DNA of 64,000 nucleotides from Kumtagia sp044326205 (GCF_044326205.1 NZ_JBIRCY010000007.1:62001-126000), one strand, 5' to 3'. Shown: positions 51,168 to 60,779, numbered from the stretch's first letter. A program made the numbers and translations. The notes: generated from the sequence alone by a model not told the origin.

Positions 51168-52444
51168 GGCCGCAGCGCTCCCGCCGCGATGGCGCCCTGC
51201 AAGGCGAGGCGCGCCGTCCCGGCTGCCGCTTCCTCGGATAGCGCCGGCAGAAACGGCACGCCCAGCAGGCGCTTCCTGATCTCGGTCCAGACCGGGTTGG
51301 CTGCCCCGCCGCCGACGCTGCGCAAGGATTTCAACGCCGGACCGCCGAGTTCGGCGAGCCTTTCGTAGCCCAGCGCCTCGATTGCCGCGACGCCTTCAAA
51401 GATGCCGTGCAGGAATTTCGGGTCATCGTCCGGCCGTGGCTCCAGGCGCGGCGCAAGATCGGGATCGGCGATCGGAAAACGCTCGCCCTTGCCGACCAGG
51501 GGATAATAATCGAGGCCGCTAGGCTCTACCGGATCGATGTCTTTCGACAGTTCGGCGACACGCGAATCCGCGAAAAAATGCGCCAGCACTTTTCCGCCGG
51601 TGTTGGACGCGCCGCCGGCCAGCCAGCGGTCGCCGATGCGATGGCTGTAGAGCCCGTATTGCGGCGCGAAGATCGGCTTTTCCGACAGCACCTTCACCGT
51701 CAGCGATGTGCCGAGCGCGGTCACGCCTTCGCCGATCTTTTCCGCACCGGTGGCGAGGAAAGAAGCACAGCCATCGGTGGTGCCCGCGACGACGACCGTC
51801 TCCGGCGACAACCCGTAACGGCGCGCGTGCTCGGAGACGGCGTAGCCAACTGGTGTGCCGGGCGCGACGACCTCGGGCAGCAGCGAGGCGTCCGCGCCGG
51901 CTGCTTCAATCCAGTCCGGCCAGCTACGCGCGACGGGATCATAACCGGTCTTCAGCGCATTGTTCTCGTCGCTCACACCGAAGCGGCCGGAGAATTTGCC
52001 GGCGATCCAGTCTGCCTGGTGAATGACCTTCCAGGGCGAAAGTACCTTCTGGAATGCCATTACCTTGGCGAGACCGGAGGTCGATCCATGCGCGGCGCTG
52101 GTCGGAGGCGCGGTGGCGGCAATCGCAGCCAGAATTTCGGTATCCGCGACCGTATCGGAATACATCAGGCCGTCGGCCAACGGCCGGCCAAAACTGTCGA
52201 TCGGCAGCATCGTGCCCGAGGTTCCGTCAACGGCCAGCGCCGCCACGCGGTGCGCATCGACCTCGGCGAACAATGTGTCGAGCGCGGCATCCAGCGTGCG
52301 CCACCAGACGCACGCGTCCCGGAAATTGTCGCCAAACGTCGCCATCTTCGCGCCGGCTTGCGCGACGACAGCGCCGGACGCGTCCATCGCCACGGCACGG
52401 GCGCCGGACGTGCCGATGTCGATGCCGACGACGAGATCGGTCAT
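51164..52444 (-). CDS. FGGY-family carbohydrate kinase (ribulokinase-like)
   Basis: 426 residues, short for the family (about 500). The N-terminal ATPase motif is VVGIDIGTSGARAVAMDASG, with VDGTSGTMLPID, the catalytic Asp in GTTDGCASFLATG and the C-terminal GGGAANPVWTEIRKRLLG phosphate motif. It resembles the small D-ribulokinase-like group. It sits between a class II aldolase and a HAD phosphatase with 4-base overlaps on both sides. A ketose it phosphorylates would be the substrate of the aldolase. Confidence 0.87.
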   Translation of the reverse strand: MTDLVVGIDIGTSGARAVAMDASGAVVAQAGAKMATFGDNFRDACVWWRTLDAALDTLFAEVDAHRVAALAVDGTSGTMLPIDSFGRPLADGLMYSDTVADTEILAAIAATAPPTSAAHGSTSGLAKVMAFQKVLSPWKVIHQADWIAGKFSGRFGVSDENNALKTGYDPVARSWPDWIEAAGADASLLPEVVAPGTPVGYAVSEHARRYGLSPETVVVAGTTDGCASFLATGAEKIGEGVTALGTSLTVKVLSEKPIFAPQYGLYSHRIGDRWLAGGASNTGGKVLAHFFADSRVAELSKDIDPVEPSGLDYYPLVGKGERFPIADPDLAPRLEPRPDDDPKFLHGIFEGVAAIEALGYERLAELGGPALKSLRSVGGGAANPVWTEIRKRLLGVPFLPALSEEAAAGTARLALQGAIAAGALRP

Positions 52445-53514
52445 TGCAAGGCCGCACCCATCCGGCGGGTCAGCTCCTGCCGATATTTTTCGGCGTCCCA
52501 GTTGATCAATTGATGCGCATCCTGAGCGCTGAGGTAACGCAGGGCGGCCTGCCCGTCGATGCGCGCCGTCACATCGGCCAGGCAGCGCGCCAGCGCCTCG
52601 GCGCCGGCATTGGCGTCGCGGCGAACCAGCACGCCCTTGCCCGGAAACAGGATTTCCACCGGCGCTGCGCGGCTCTCCGCCGATGCCTTCGCCGCGACCG
52701 CAACTGCCGTGTCGCCCGGCGCGGCGATCACCGAACCCTCGCCAAGGAAGATGACGTGGTCAGGGTAAAGTGTGCCGGCGGCGGCCATGCGGCAGCTCGC
52801 AAGATCGGTCGCGGCGGCGTGGGCCTCGGGCTGCGCCGGCAGGCGATAGTCGCTGCCGGCGGCGAGACGCAGCAGCGCGTCGGTGTCCGCCGCCGGCGCC
52901 TTGCGCGGCGTGCGTGCCAGCAGGCCGCAAACGCGACCGAGCAGCGTTTCAGCTTCCGCCACGGTCTCGGCGGCGACCACCAGCCCGTGATTGCCGAGAA
53001 CGAGGATGTCCGTGCCCGGCCGCCGCCGTTCCGCGATGGCGCGCGCCAGCGGCAGACCCGGCCGGCAATAAGGCACGAATGTCCAGTCCAGCCCTTTCAG
53101 CCGCTCGCCGATGACCGCCTCGGCATTCGCTTGCACGGCCAGCGAGATCGTCTCGACGCAATGCACATGGACCACGACACGTTGCGGCATCAAGGCGTGC
53201 ACGGTCGTCTCGATCGACGGCCTCAGCCCGCCGGGATTGAGTTCGGCAACGACAAAAGCTTCGGCCTTCTCGGCTGCAGGATCAATGTCAGTGACCGCCT
53301 GCAACAGCGGCGCCAGACGCACCGGAACGAAGATTTCGTCGCGCTCGGCGTTCATCAGCCATGTGCCGGACGCCTTGATCCACAGTGTACCGTTTTCCTT
53401 CAGCGACGTGTTTCCGCCCGCCGCCTGCACCAGCAGCGGGTCGGCTCCCACCCGCGCCGACAGGTTTTTCAGCGGCTCGAATTCCGACGAATCCAGGTCC
53501 TGCCGGTTTGCCAT
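52441..53514 (-). CDS. Class II aldolase/adducin-family protein
   Basis: 357 residues from ATG 53514, which lies in the GATGATGG that also contains the stop of the GlpD-like gene; the longer frame to 53664 is inside that gene. The fold is shown by AAGGNTSLKENGTLWIKASG, the metal-binding HVHCVETI (His pair) and VLGNHGLVVAAETV. The C-terminal third (about 250-357) is extra compared with fuculose aldolases and resembles the N-terminal aldolase part of bifunctional rhamnulose-phosphate aldolase/dehydrogenase enzymes. It probably splits a phosphorylated ketose. Confidence 0.85.
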   Translation of the reverse strand: MANRQDLDSSEFEPLKNLSARVGADPLLVQAAGGNTSLKENGTLWIKASGTWLMNAERDEIFVPVRLAPLLQAVTDIDPAAEKAEAFVVAELNPGGLRPSIETTVHALMPQRVVVHVHCVETISLAVQANAEAVIGERLKGLDWTFVPYCRPGLPLARAIAERRRPGTDILVLGNHGLVVAAETVAEAETLLGRVCGLLARTPRKAPAADTDALLRLAAGSDYRLPAQPEAHAAATDLASCRMAAAGTLYPDHVIFLGEGSVIAAPGDTAVAVAAKASAESRAAPVEILFPGKGVLVRRDANAGAEALARCLADVTARIDGQAALRYLSAQDAHQLINWDAEKYRQELTRRMGAALQ

Positions 53515-55028
53515 CATCCCGCCCTTGCCAGTCTGCCGCCGCACCAGTCGGCAAAGGCCGCACGCTCTTGCGCCGAGAGATGCAGGCCATGCTTGGTGCG
53601 CCGCTCCAAAACATCCTCCGGCGTCTCGGCCCATTCCGTCTCGAACAGGAAAGTCGCCTCGCACTCATAAAAGTCCGGGCCGAAGCGGCGGCCAAGGTCG
53701 GCGAGCGACTGCGCGGGGCCTACCAGTTCCTTCGCCCGTGTGCCGTAGAGCCGGGCATAGTGTTTCAGCAGCGAGGCCGGCATCCACGGCCATCCGGCGG
53801 CGAGCATGCCGAGGAAACGCTCGAAATCCGCATCGGCAATGTCGCCGCCCGGCAGATGCGCTTCCGCTGTCCAGTTCTTGCCCATGCTTGGAAAGAACGG
53901 CCTTAGCCTTTCCAGCGCGTGTTCCGAGAGTTTGCGGAATGTCGTGATCTTGCCGCCGAACACCGAAAGCAGCGGCGCTTCGCCAGCCCTCACATCGAGT
54001 TCAAAAATGTAATCGCGCGTCACCGCGCTCGGGTTGTCGGCGTTGTCGTCATAGAGCGGCCGCACGCCGGAGAAGCTGTGGACCACGTCGTGGCGCGAAA
54101 GCTTGCGCTTGAAATAGCGGTTCACGACCTTGATCAGATAGTCGATCTCGTTTTCCTCCGCCGAGACATCCTCGGGGCGGCCCGAATAGGGGATGTCGGT
54201 GGTGCCGATCAGCGCAAGGTCATTTTCGTAGGGGTTGATGAAGATGACGCGCTTGTCGGTGTTCTGGACCAGATAGGCCTGCCGGCCCTCCCAGAATTTC
54301 GGCACCACGATGTGGCTGCCTTTGACCAACCGCACATTGCGGGTCGCGTTTAGCCCGGCCACACGGCCGACCACGTCGTTCACCCACGGCCCTGCGGCGT
54401 TGACCAGCGCTTTCGCGCGAAATGTGCGCTTGACGCCGATGCGGCCATCCTGCGTCTCGATCACCCAGAGGCCTTTTTCGCGCCGCGCCGACACGCAGGC
54501 CGTGCGCGTCAGCACCCGGGCGCCGCGCGTCGCGGCGTCGAGCGCGTTGAGCAGCACCAGGCGGGCATCGTCCACCCAGCAGTCGGAATATTCGAAACCT
54601 TTGGTGAAATTGGGCTCGATCGGCGCGCCTTCTGGCGCGGTGCGCAGATTAAGCGTGCGCGTGCCGGGCAGGCGCTTGCGGCCGCCGAGATGGTCGTAGA
54701 GGAAGAGACCGAGCCGTACCAGCCAGGCGGGCCGGTCGTCCGGGCTGTGCGGCAGCACGAAACGCATCGGCCAGATGATGTGCGGCGCGGAATTCAGCAG
54801 CACCTCGCGCTCGATGAGCGCCTCGCGCACCAGCCGGAACTCGTAATATTCGAGGTAGCGCAGGCCGCCATGCACCAGCTTTCCCGAACGCGAACTCGTG
54901 CCTTGGGCGAGATCGTCCTTTTCGCTCAGCACGATCGACAGCCCGCGCCCGGCCGCATCGCGGGCGATGCCGGCGCCGTTGACGCCGCCGCCGATGACGA
55001 ACAGGTCGACTGTGTCGAGGTCAGTCAT
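53514..55028 (-). CDS. FAD-dependent polyol-phosphate dehydrogenase (GlpD/EryB family)
   Basis: 504 residues. FAD-binding motif LFVIGGGVNGAGIARDAAGR at residues 9-28, then the family block GTSSRSGKLVHGGLRYLEYY, RFVLPHSPDDRPAWL, NAAGPWVNDV, GSHIVVPKFW, IGTTDIPYSG and HSFSGVRPLYDD. It oxidises glycerol 3-phosphate or, in ery loci, erythritol 4-phosphate, passing electrons to quinone at the membrane. GlpD and EryB cannot be told apart by eye. The neighbouring EryA-like kinase and EryC-like isomerase favour a tetritol or similar polyol phosphate. Confidence 0.93.
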   Translation of the reverse strand: MTDLDTVDLFVIGGGVNGAGIARDAAGRGLSIVLSEKDDLAQGTSSRSGKLVHGGLRYLEYYEFRLVREALIEREVLLNSAPHIIWPMRFVLPHSPDDRPAWLVRLGLFLYDHLGGRKRLPGTRTLNLRTAPEGAPIEPNFTKGFEYSDCWVDDARLVLLNALDAATRGARVLTRTACVSARREKGLWVIETQDGRIGVKRTFRAKALVNAAGPWVNDVVGRVAGLNATRNVRLVKGSHIVVPKFWEGRQAYLVQNTDKRVIFINPYENDLALIGTTDIPYSGRPEDVSAEENEIDYLIKVVNRYFKRKLSRHDVVHSFSGVRPLYDDNADNPSAVTRDYIFELDVRAGEAPLLSVFGGKITTFRKLSEHALERLRPFFPSMGKNWTAEAHLPGGDIADADFERFLGMLAAGWPWMPASLLKHYARLYGTRAKELVGPAQSLADLGRRFGPDFYECEATFLFETEWAETPEDVLERRTKHGLHLSAQERAAFADWCGGRLARAG

Positions 55029-55081
55029 GGGGCAGAGTTCCGATAGGTGGGGCTAGCCTCTGCATCGAAAAACGCGCCATC

Positions 55082-56125
55082 TCAGCACGGATTGACCGGC
55101 GGCTGGCCCGCCAGATAACGCCGCACTTCCTCGGCCGCCTTCTCAGCCGCGTAGGTGACGGTGCGCACCGAAGCGCCGGCGATGTGCGGCGTCAGCGTCA
55201 CATTGGGCAGTTGCAGCAGCGGCCAGTCGGCCGGCACCGGCTCGATGGCAAACGTCTCCAGCATGGCGCTGGCGATCTGGCCGGAGACCAGCGCCTCGTA
55301 GAGCGCGTCGTAGTCGACCAGCGGTCCGCGCGCCGTGTTTACAAAGATCACGCCGGGCTTCATTTTCGCGATCGTGTCGCGGTTGATGATGTGCTTCGTC
55401 TCCTCGGTCACGCGCGCATGCAGCGTCACGACATCGGCGCGCGCCACCAGATCGTCCAGCGCCACCAGTTCGACGCCGGCGTTGCGGTCCTCGGCGCTGA
55501 GCTGGACATAGGGGTCGGACACCAGAACCCTGCAACCGAACGCGCGCAGCAGCTTGACCAGTCTCGTGCCGATGTTGCCGTAGCCGACCACGCCGACCGT
55601 CATCTCGTTGAGTTCGCGGCCGGTGCGGTCGGCGCGGTAGAGGTCGCCGCGCCATTCGCCGGCGCGCATCGATTCATGACCGACGCGGATCAGCCGTGTT
55701 TCGGCGAGCATCGCACCGATCGCGAATTCGGCCACGGCGCTGGCGTTGCGGCCCGGCACGTTGACCACCCGGATTCCGTTGCGCCGCGCTGCCACCATGT
55801 CGATGTTCACCGGCCCGCCGCGCGACACGGCGACCAGCTTCAAGTCGGGCAGCCGTTTCATCATGCCGTCCGACAGCGGCGCGAGTTGCGTCACCAAAAT
55901 TTCGGCATCGCCGATGAAGTCGACCACTTCGTCGGGATCGCCAAAATATTCCTTCAGCCCATCGAGCCCGTCGACGGCATAGCCATGCTCCATCGGCTCG
56001 TCCGGCCAGGGCTGCTCCAGCATGCGGATGTCCAGCGTGGCATCGCCGCAGGCCTTCTCGATCTCGCTGCGGAACACCTCCGGCAGCATGAAGCGGTCGC
56101 CGATGATCGCGATCTTTCGTGTCAT
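55082..56125 (-). CDS. D-isomer-specific 2-hydroxyacid dehydrogenase (phosphoglycerate dehydrogenase-like)
   Basis: 347 residues from ATG 56125, one base after the kinase stop; an extension to 56251 is inside the kinase gene. It has the Rossmann motif VGVVGYGNIGTRLVKLLRAF, Arg in FVNTARGPLVDYDALY, the acid in AMLETFAIEPVP (TFAIEP in place of DVFEPEP) and His in TLTPHIAGAS. There is no ACT/serine-binding C-terminal domain, so it is unlikely to be biosynthetic SerA. Its substrate in a polyol operon may be an aldonic-acid-type 2-hydroxy acid, possibly phosphorylated. Confidence 0.9.
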   Translation of the reverse strand: MTRKIAIIGDRFMLPEVFRSEIEKACGDATLDIRMLEQPWPDEPMEHGYAVDGLDGLKEYFGDPDEVVDFIGDAEILVTQLAPLSDGMMKRLPDLKLVAVSRGGPVNIDMVAARRNGIRVVNVPGRNASAVAEFAIGAMLAETRLIRVGHESMRAGEWRGDLYRADRTGRELNEMTVGVVGYGNIGTRLVKLLRAFGCRVLVSDPYVQLSAEDRNAGVELVALDDLVARADVVTLHARVTEETKHIINRDTIAKMKPGVIFVNTARGPLVDYDALYEALVSGQIASAMLETFAIEPVPADWPLLQLPNVTLTPHIAGASVRTVTYAAEKAAEEVRRYLAGQPPVNPC

Positions 56126-56126
56126 G

Positions 56127-57680
56127 TCAGTCTTTCCGCGCTCCCGCCATGGTATGCCAGACAGGCCGCAGGGCCTGCCACGCCTGCGCATAGGCGGGAT
56201 AAGTTTCGTCGTAAATGCCGGCAAGCGCGGCGTCGGGTTCTTCCGCCGCACCCAGCAGCGGCGTTACCCACTCCGCCGCGCAGGCGTCCATCGAAGCATA
56301 CTGCCCGATCGACACGGCGGCGATCATGGCCGCGCCGGCGGCGCCCGCTTCCTCGCGCTTGCTGGTGCGGATTTTTGCGCCAAGCGATGCGCCGAGAATT
56401 TTTCGCAGCGCGCTGCTGCGCGCCGCACCGCCGGTCAGCCGCACCTCGCCCGGCAGCGGACCCATCACGGCGTAACAATCGCGCCCGGCGAAGGCGAGCC
56501 CTTCGAAAACGGCACGCACGAGGTCGCCGTAGCCGTGCCGGCTGGAGATGCCGACGAAGCCGGCGCGGGCATTGGCGTCGACGAACGGGCCGCGCTCGCC
56601 GGCTTCTGAAACATAGGGCTGGTAGAGCAGCGAAGCCGGCGCGGAGGTGGCGATCCATTCGTCGATCAACGGGATCATCTCGGCGGAGGTGCGGGATATG
56701 CCCTGCGAGGCAAGGATGCCGGCGGCCAGCCCCAGCACCCAGTCGATATTGAGCGTCGCCGCCATGTTCGACTGCATCTGCGTGTAGATGCCGGGCGCCG
56801 GCATGCACATGGTATAGCCGGTCTTGCTGTCGTTCAGGATCACGTCGGCCGCGCCGACGGCCAGGCGCATATGCATGCCGGTCGAACCGACGATCGAGCA
56901 GCCGGGCCTAGCTGCTGTATCGTAGAGCCCGGCGCCGAGCGCCGTGCAGGCAACATCGACATAACCCAGCACCACCGGCGTCCCGGCAAGCAGGCCGGTC
57001 ATGCCCGCCGCGGCGGCCGACAGTTTTGCGCTTTGCGCGGCGCCGTCCACCATCGGCGGCAGCAGGCGGCGCAGATGCTTCAATCCGAGGAGTTCGACCA
57101 CTTCGTCCGAATATTGCCGGCTGGCGAAATCGCCGAAGGTGAAGCAGCCTTCGGAAGGGTCGGTGGCGCGGTCGCCGGTCAGGCGGAAATAGAGCCAGTC
57201 CTTGCAGTGGAAGGCGGTTGTCGCCCGCTCGATCCGTTCCGGGGTCATCCGCTCCATCAGCCGAAGCTGCGGCCCTTGCTGGCAGGCGGCAAGCCCTGAC
57301 CCCGTCTTCTCGAAGCGCGGCCTATCCTCCGGACGGGCGCGTATGTCCTCGACGATATCGGCGGCGCGGGCGTCCAGCCACAGCCAGCCCTTGCCGACCG
57401 GTTCGCCGTCCCTGTCGATCAGCCAGGTGCCATCCCCCTGCCCCGTTACCGCGATCGCGGCGACGCGCTTCGCCAGGTCCGGCACCTTGTCGGCCAGTTG
57501 CTGCAGCGTCGTCGCGGTGTCCGCCCAGGTGCGAGCCAGATCCTGCTCGGCGCCGCCACCTAAAATCGTCTCGTAGCGGTTCGGCAGCGCGGTGAAGGCG
57601 ATCTGCCGGCCGACGAGATCGAAGGCCACCGACTTGATGACCGACGTGCCCGCATCGATGCCGATCAATACGTCGCGCAT
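56127..57680 (-). CDS. eryA: EryA-like erythritol/polyol kinase (FGGY family)
   Basis: 517 residues from ATG 57680; the longer frame to 57917 overlaps the ATPase gene. It begins MRDVLIGIDAGTSVIKSVAF and continues with VAAIAVTGQGDGTWLIDRDG, WLWLDARAADIVEDI, TAFHCKDWLYFRLTGDRATD, VLGYVDVACTALGAGLYD and IVGSTGMHMRL. I recognise these as the rhizobial EryA type, of about 520 residues. EryA phosphorylates erythritol with ATP to erythritol 4-phosphate. It lies directly downstream (2-base gap) of two ABC ATPases. The real polyol could differ (threitol, adonitol, arabitol), so the symbol is provisional. Confidence 0.8.
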   Translation of the reverse strand: MRDVLIGIDAGTSVIKSVAFDLVGRQIAFTALPNRYETILGGGAEQDLARTWADTATTLQQLADKVPDLAKRVAAIAVTGQGDGTWLIDRDGEPVGKGWLWLDARAADIVEDIRARPEDRPRFEKTGSGLAACQQGPQLRLMERMTPERIERATTAFHCKDWLYFRLTGDRATDPSEGCFTFGDFASRQYSDEVVELLGLKHLRRLLPPMVDGAAQSAKLSAAAAGMTGLLAGTPVVLGYVDVACTALGAGLYDTAARPGCSIVGSTGMHMRLAVGAADVILNDSKTGYTMCMPAPGIYTQMQSNMAATLNIDWVLGLAAGILASQGISRTSAEMIPLIDEWIATSAPASLLYQPYVSEAGERGPFVDANARAGFVGISSRHGYGDLVRAVFEGLAFAGRDCYAVMGPLPGEVRLTGGAARSSALRKILGASLGAKIRTSKREEAGAAGAAMIAAVSIGQYASMDACAAEWVTPLLGAAEEPDAALAGIYDETYPAYAQAWQALRPVWHTMAGARKD

Positions 57681-57681
57681 G

Positions 57682-58803
57682 TCACGCCAGCTCCGGGCCG
57701 TGCGAGATCGCCGTGCCGGAGGCGGGATCGAAGACGTGCAGGTTTTGCGGGTCGATGCGCACGCCGATGGTCTCGCCCCGTTCCAGCCGCGTGCGGTCGT
57801 GCTCGACCAGCACGAGCGAACCGCCGGCGAAATCCGCCGCGATATGCGTCTGGTCGCCAAGCCACTGGTTGGCGGAAACCGTAGCCGGCACGCCGTCCTT
57901 GGCGCGGCGCACCGCATAAGGCCGCACGCCGATGACGACGCGCTGGCGTTGCAGAAGCGCGTCGCGAACGCCTTGCGCGAAATTGCCCTGCTCGTAATCC
58001 AGCGCCAGTCCGTCCGGAAGCCTGAGTTTTATGCGATCGCTCTCACCGGTGACGAACGCCTCGAACACATTCATCGGCGGCTCGCCGACGAAGGTGCCGG
58101 TGAACAGATTGGCCGGCCGTTCCTTGATCATGCTTGGCGTGTCGAACTGCTGCAGCACGCCGCCTTCCATCACCGCGATGCGGTCGGCCAGCGCATTGGC
58201 CTCGGTCTGGTCGTGGGTGACCAGGATCGCGGTCAGCCCTCGCTCCTTGATGAAATGTTTGATGCGGCCGCGCAGCACGGCACGAAGCTGCGGCTCCAAC
58301 TGCCCCATCGGCTCGTCCAGCAGATGCAGGTTCGCATCGCGGACCAGCGCGCGGCCGAGGCTGGCGCGCTGCTGCTGGCCGCCGGAGATGGAACTCGGAT
58401 AGCGATCGAGAATATCCTCGATCTCCAGCAGTTTGGCGATCTCGGCAACCTTCTGGTCGACCGTCGCCTTGGGCAGCCGCGACGCCTTCAGCGCGAAGGC
58501 GATGTTCTCGCGCACCGTCAGCGGCGGGTAGAGCGAATAACCCTCGAAGGCCATGGCGACATTGCGTTTCACCGGCGGCAGCATATGCGCCGGCTTGCCG
58601 GCAATGGCGATGGTGCCGCGCGACACCTCCTCGAAACCCGCCACCATACGCAGCGTCGACGTCTTGCCACATCCCGACGAGCCGAGCAGCGCGACGATCT
58701 CGCCCTTGGCAATCTGCATGGTGAGTTGCCTGACCGCGTGGACGCCGTGGTTGACGGGTCCATAGAATTTGTCGACGTTTTCGATGGCAAGGACGGTGGT
58801 CAT
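57682..58803 (-). CDS. Polyol/sugar ABC transporter ATP-binding protein (UgpC/MalK class), second
   Basis: 373 residues. GSSGCGKTS Walker A, signature ISGGQQQRASLGRAL, Walker B LHLLDEPMGQLEP (MGQLEP instead of LSNLDA) and switch His in LVTHDQTEANALAD. The C-terminal TOBE-like regulatory domain starts near residue 245. It is coupled to the other ATPase by a 4-base overlap. Two different ATPases in one importer recall the glycerol transporter of Rhizobium (GlpS/GlpT) and differ from the single MalK/UgpC arrangement. Confidence 0.92.
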   Translation of the reverse strand: MTTVLAIENVDKFYGPVNHGVHAVRQLTMQIAKGEIVALLGSSGCGKTSTLRMVAGFEEVSRGTIAIAGKPAHMLPPVKRNVAMAFEGYSLYPPLTVRENIAFALKASRLPKATVDQKVAEIAKLLEIEDILDRYPSSISGGQQQRASLGRALVRDANLHLLDEPMGQLEPQLRAVLRGRIKHFIKERGLTAILVTHDQTEANALADRIAVMEGGVLQQFDTPSMIKERPANLFTGTFVGEPPMNVFEAFVTGESDRIKLRLPDGLALDYEQGNFAQGVRDALLQRQRVVIGVRPYAVRRAKDGVPATVSANQWLGDQTHIAADFAGGSLVLVEHDRTRLERGETIGVRIDPQNLHVFDPASGTAISHGPELA

Positions 58804-59918
58804 GCTGCCGCTCCGCTCTTCAGGGCCACCACCTTGTTCACGCCGACACGCTCACCGGTCGCCCGGTCGAACAGCAGCGCGCTCTTCGGGTTGACGGCGA
58901 TGTGGGCGTTTCCGGCGACAGGTCCCGGTATGCCGGCCGGCCGCGACACGAGGATCTCACGGCCGCGTACGGTGCGCACCAGCGTCACCGTCTTCTCGTT
59001 TAACGGTGTCTCCGCCTCCACGGTCACAGGAATCGCAGCCGGCGCTTCGGCCCTCACGAAGCTCAGCGCTTCCGGCCGCAGCCCGATCACGCAGTCGCGA
59101 CCGACCGCTTGCTCGAATGGCCCCGCTAGATGCACCTGTACGTTGGAAAGGCCGAAATAGACGCCGCGCGCGTCCTTCGAGGGTTTCACGTCGAGGAGAT
59201 TGATGGTCGGGTCGCCGAACAGCCGCGCGATCTCGATATCGGCCGGATCGAGATAGATCTGCTCCGGCGTGCCCAGTTGCCTGATCCTGCCCTGGCTCAT
59301 CACCGCGATGCGGTCGCCCAGCGCCATCGCTTCCTTGTAGTCCTGGGTGACGTAAACCACTGTGGCGCCCTGGTCGTCGAGCAGGCGCGGCAGTTCCAGC
59401 CGCATCTCGAAGCGCAGCTTTGCATCTACATTGCGCAGCGGATCGTCGAGCAGCAACACCGGCGGCGAGCCAGCAAGCGCGCGGGCAAGGGCAGTGCGCT
59501 GCTTCTGGCCGTTGGAGAGCGCGCGTGGCCGGTGCGTCAGCACGTGGCTGATCTTCAGCAGCTTGGCAACGCTTTCGACACCGGCCTTGATCGCGCCCGG
59601 CGAGGCGCGCTTCGCCTGCAACGGCGTGGCAATGTTGTCGAAGGCGCTCATATGCGGAAACAGCGCAAAATTCTGGAAGGCCATTCCGATGCCGCGTTCC
59701 TCGGCATCGACGTCGGTCACATCCTCGCCGCCGATCAGCACCCGGCCCTCGTCGGGCTCGACGACGCCGGCGATCAGCCGCAGCAGCACGGTCTTGCCGG
59801 AGCCGGACGGGCCGAACAGCACAATGGTCTCGCCGTCGCCAACCGACAGCGTCAGGTCGTCGAGGACCGCCCTGCCCTTGTAGCGCTTGGTGACATGTTT
59901 GAGTTCGAGAGAGGCCAT
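58800..59918 (-). CDS. Polyol/sugar ABC transporter ATP-binding protein (UgpC/MalK class), first
   Basis: 372 residues. Walker A is GPSGSGKTV, the signature is the unusual LSNGQKQRTALARAL, Walker B is LLLDDPLRNVDA and the switch region is YVTQDYKEAMALGD, with Gln in place of the usual His. Both the Asp for Glu in Walker B (LLLDDP) and the Gln for His suggest a catalytically weaker site. The sister ATPase keeps LLDEP and HDQ, so the heterodimer may have one active and one degenerate ATP site. The C-terminal TOBE domain is present. Confidence 0.9.
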   Translation of the reverse strand: MASLELKHVTKRYKGRAVLDDLTLSVGDGETIVLFGPSGSGKTVLLRLIAGVVEPDEGRVLIGGEDVTDVDAEERGIGMAFQNFALFPHMSAFDNIATPLQAKRASPGAIKAGVESVAKLLKISHVLTHRPRALSNGQKQRTALARALAGSPPVLLLDDPLRNVDAKLRFEMRLELPRLLDDQGATVVYVTQDYKEAMALGDRIAVMSQGRIRQLGTPEQIYLDPADIEIARLFGDPTINLLDVKPSKDARGVYFGLSNVQVHLAGPFEQAVGRDCVIGLRPEALSFVRAEAPAAIPVTVEAETPLNEKTVTLVRTVRGREILVSRPAGIPGPVAGNAHIAVNPKSALLFDRATGERVGVNKVVALKSGAAA

Positions 59919-59921
59919 GTC

Positions 59922-60779
59922 CTATCCCTTCACCGCGCCGAGCGACAGGCCCTCGACCAGGTAGCGCTGAGCATAGAGCGCCAGCGCCAACGTCGGCGTG
60001 ATCGACAGTACGATCGCGGCGGCGATCTGGCCGTATTGAATTCCGCTCGCCGTGACGAAGGCCAGCGCGCCGACCGTCACCGGCTGCTTGTCGGCGGAGG
60101 CCAGCACCAGGGCGAAGACGAAATTGTTCCAGGCGAAGATGAAGGCCAGCAATCCGGCAGCCGCGATGCCGGGTCCTGCCAGCGGCAGCGCGATCTTGCG
60201 GAAGGTCGCGAACCAGGAATGGCCGCCGATCCGGTAGGCATATTCGATGTCGGCCGGGATGTCCTCGAAATAGCCGCGCACGATCCACAGGATCAGCGGC
60301 AGGCAGATCAACTGGTAGACCCAGATCAGCCCGAAATAGGTGTTGGCGAGGCCGAGTTGCTGGAAATAGATGGTGAGTGGCAAAAGCACCAGCAGCGGCG
60401 GCGCGAAGCGGAAGGACAGCAGTGTGAAGGCGATGTCCTCCGAGCCGCGGAACTTGTGGCGGGCAAACGCATAGGCCGCCGGCACGCCAAGCAATAGCGA
60501 TACCGCCACCGACGTCACCGACAGGAAGACCGAGTTCCACAAAGTGCGCAGGAAATTAATTTCCAGCGCGCCCGCCGCCGTCTCCAGCCGCCCGGAGATC
60601 AGCGCCGCGTAGTTCGACAGCGTCGGCTCGAAAACGATCGATGGCGGGATGCGCAGGATCGTCTCGTTGGTCTGGAACGACATCAGGAATATCCAGAACA
60701 GCGGGAACATGAAGAAGATGACGACGAGCGCCAGCGCTATGCCGCGCAGCACCCGCTCAAGCGTCGAGGTGTGTTCCAT
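59922..60779 (-). CDS. Carbohydrate ABC transporter permease, MalG class
   Basis: 285 residues with six predicted membrane segments (ALALVVIFFMFPLFWIFLMS at the N-terminus). The EAA loop is DIEYAYRIGGHSWFATFRKI and LPLAGPGIAAAGLLAFIFAW follows. Partner of the 60790-61713 permease with a 10-base gap. Confidence 0.93.
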   Translation of the reverse strand: MEHTSTLERVLRGIALALVVIFFMFPLFWIFLMSFQTNETILRIPPSIVFEPTLSNYAALISGRLETAAGALEINFLRTLWNSVFLSVTSVAVSLLLGVPAAYAFARHKFRGSEDIAFTLLSFRFAPPLLVLLPLTIYFQQLGLANTYFGLIWVYQLICLPLILWIVRGYFEDIPADIEYAYRIGGHSWFATFRKIALPLAGPGIAAAGLLAFIFAWNNFVFALVLASADKQPVTVGALAFVTASGIQYGQIAAAIVLSITPTLALALYAQRYLVEGLSLGAVKG

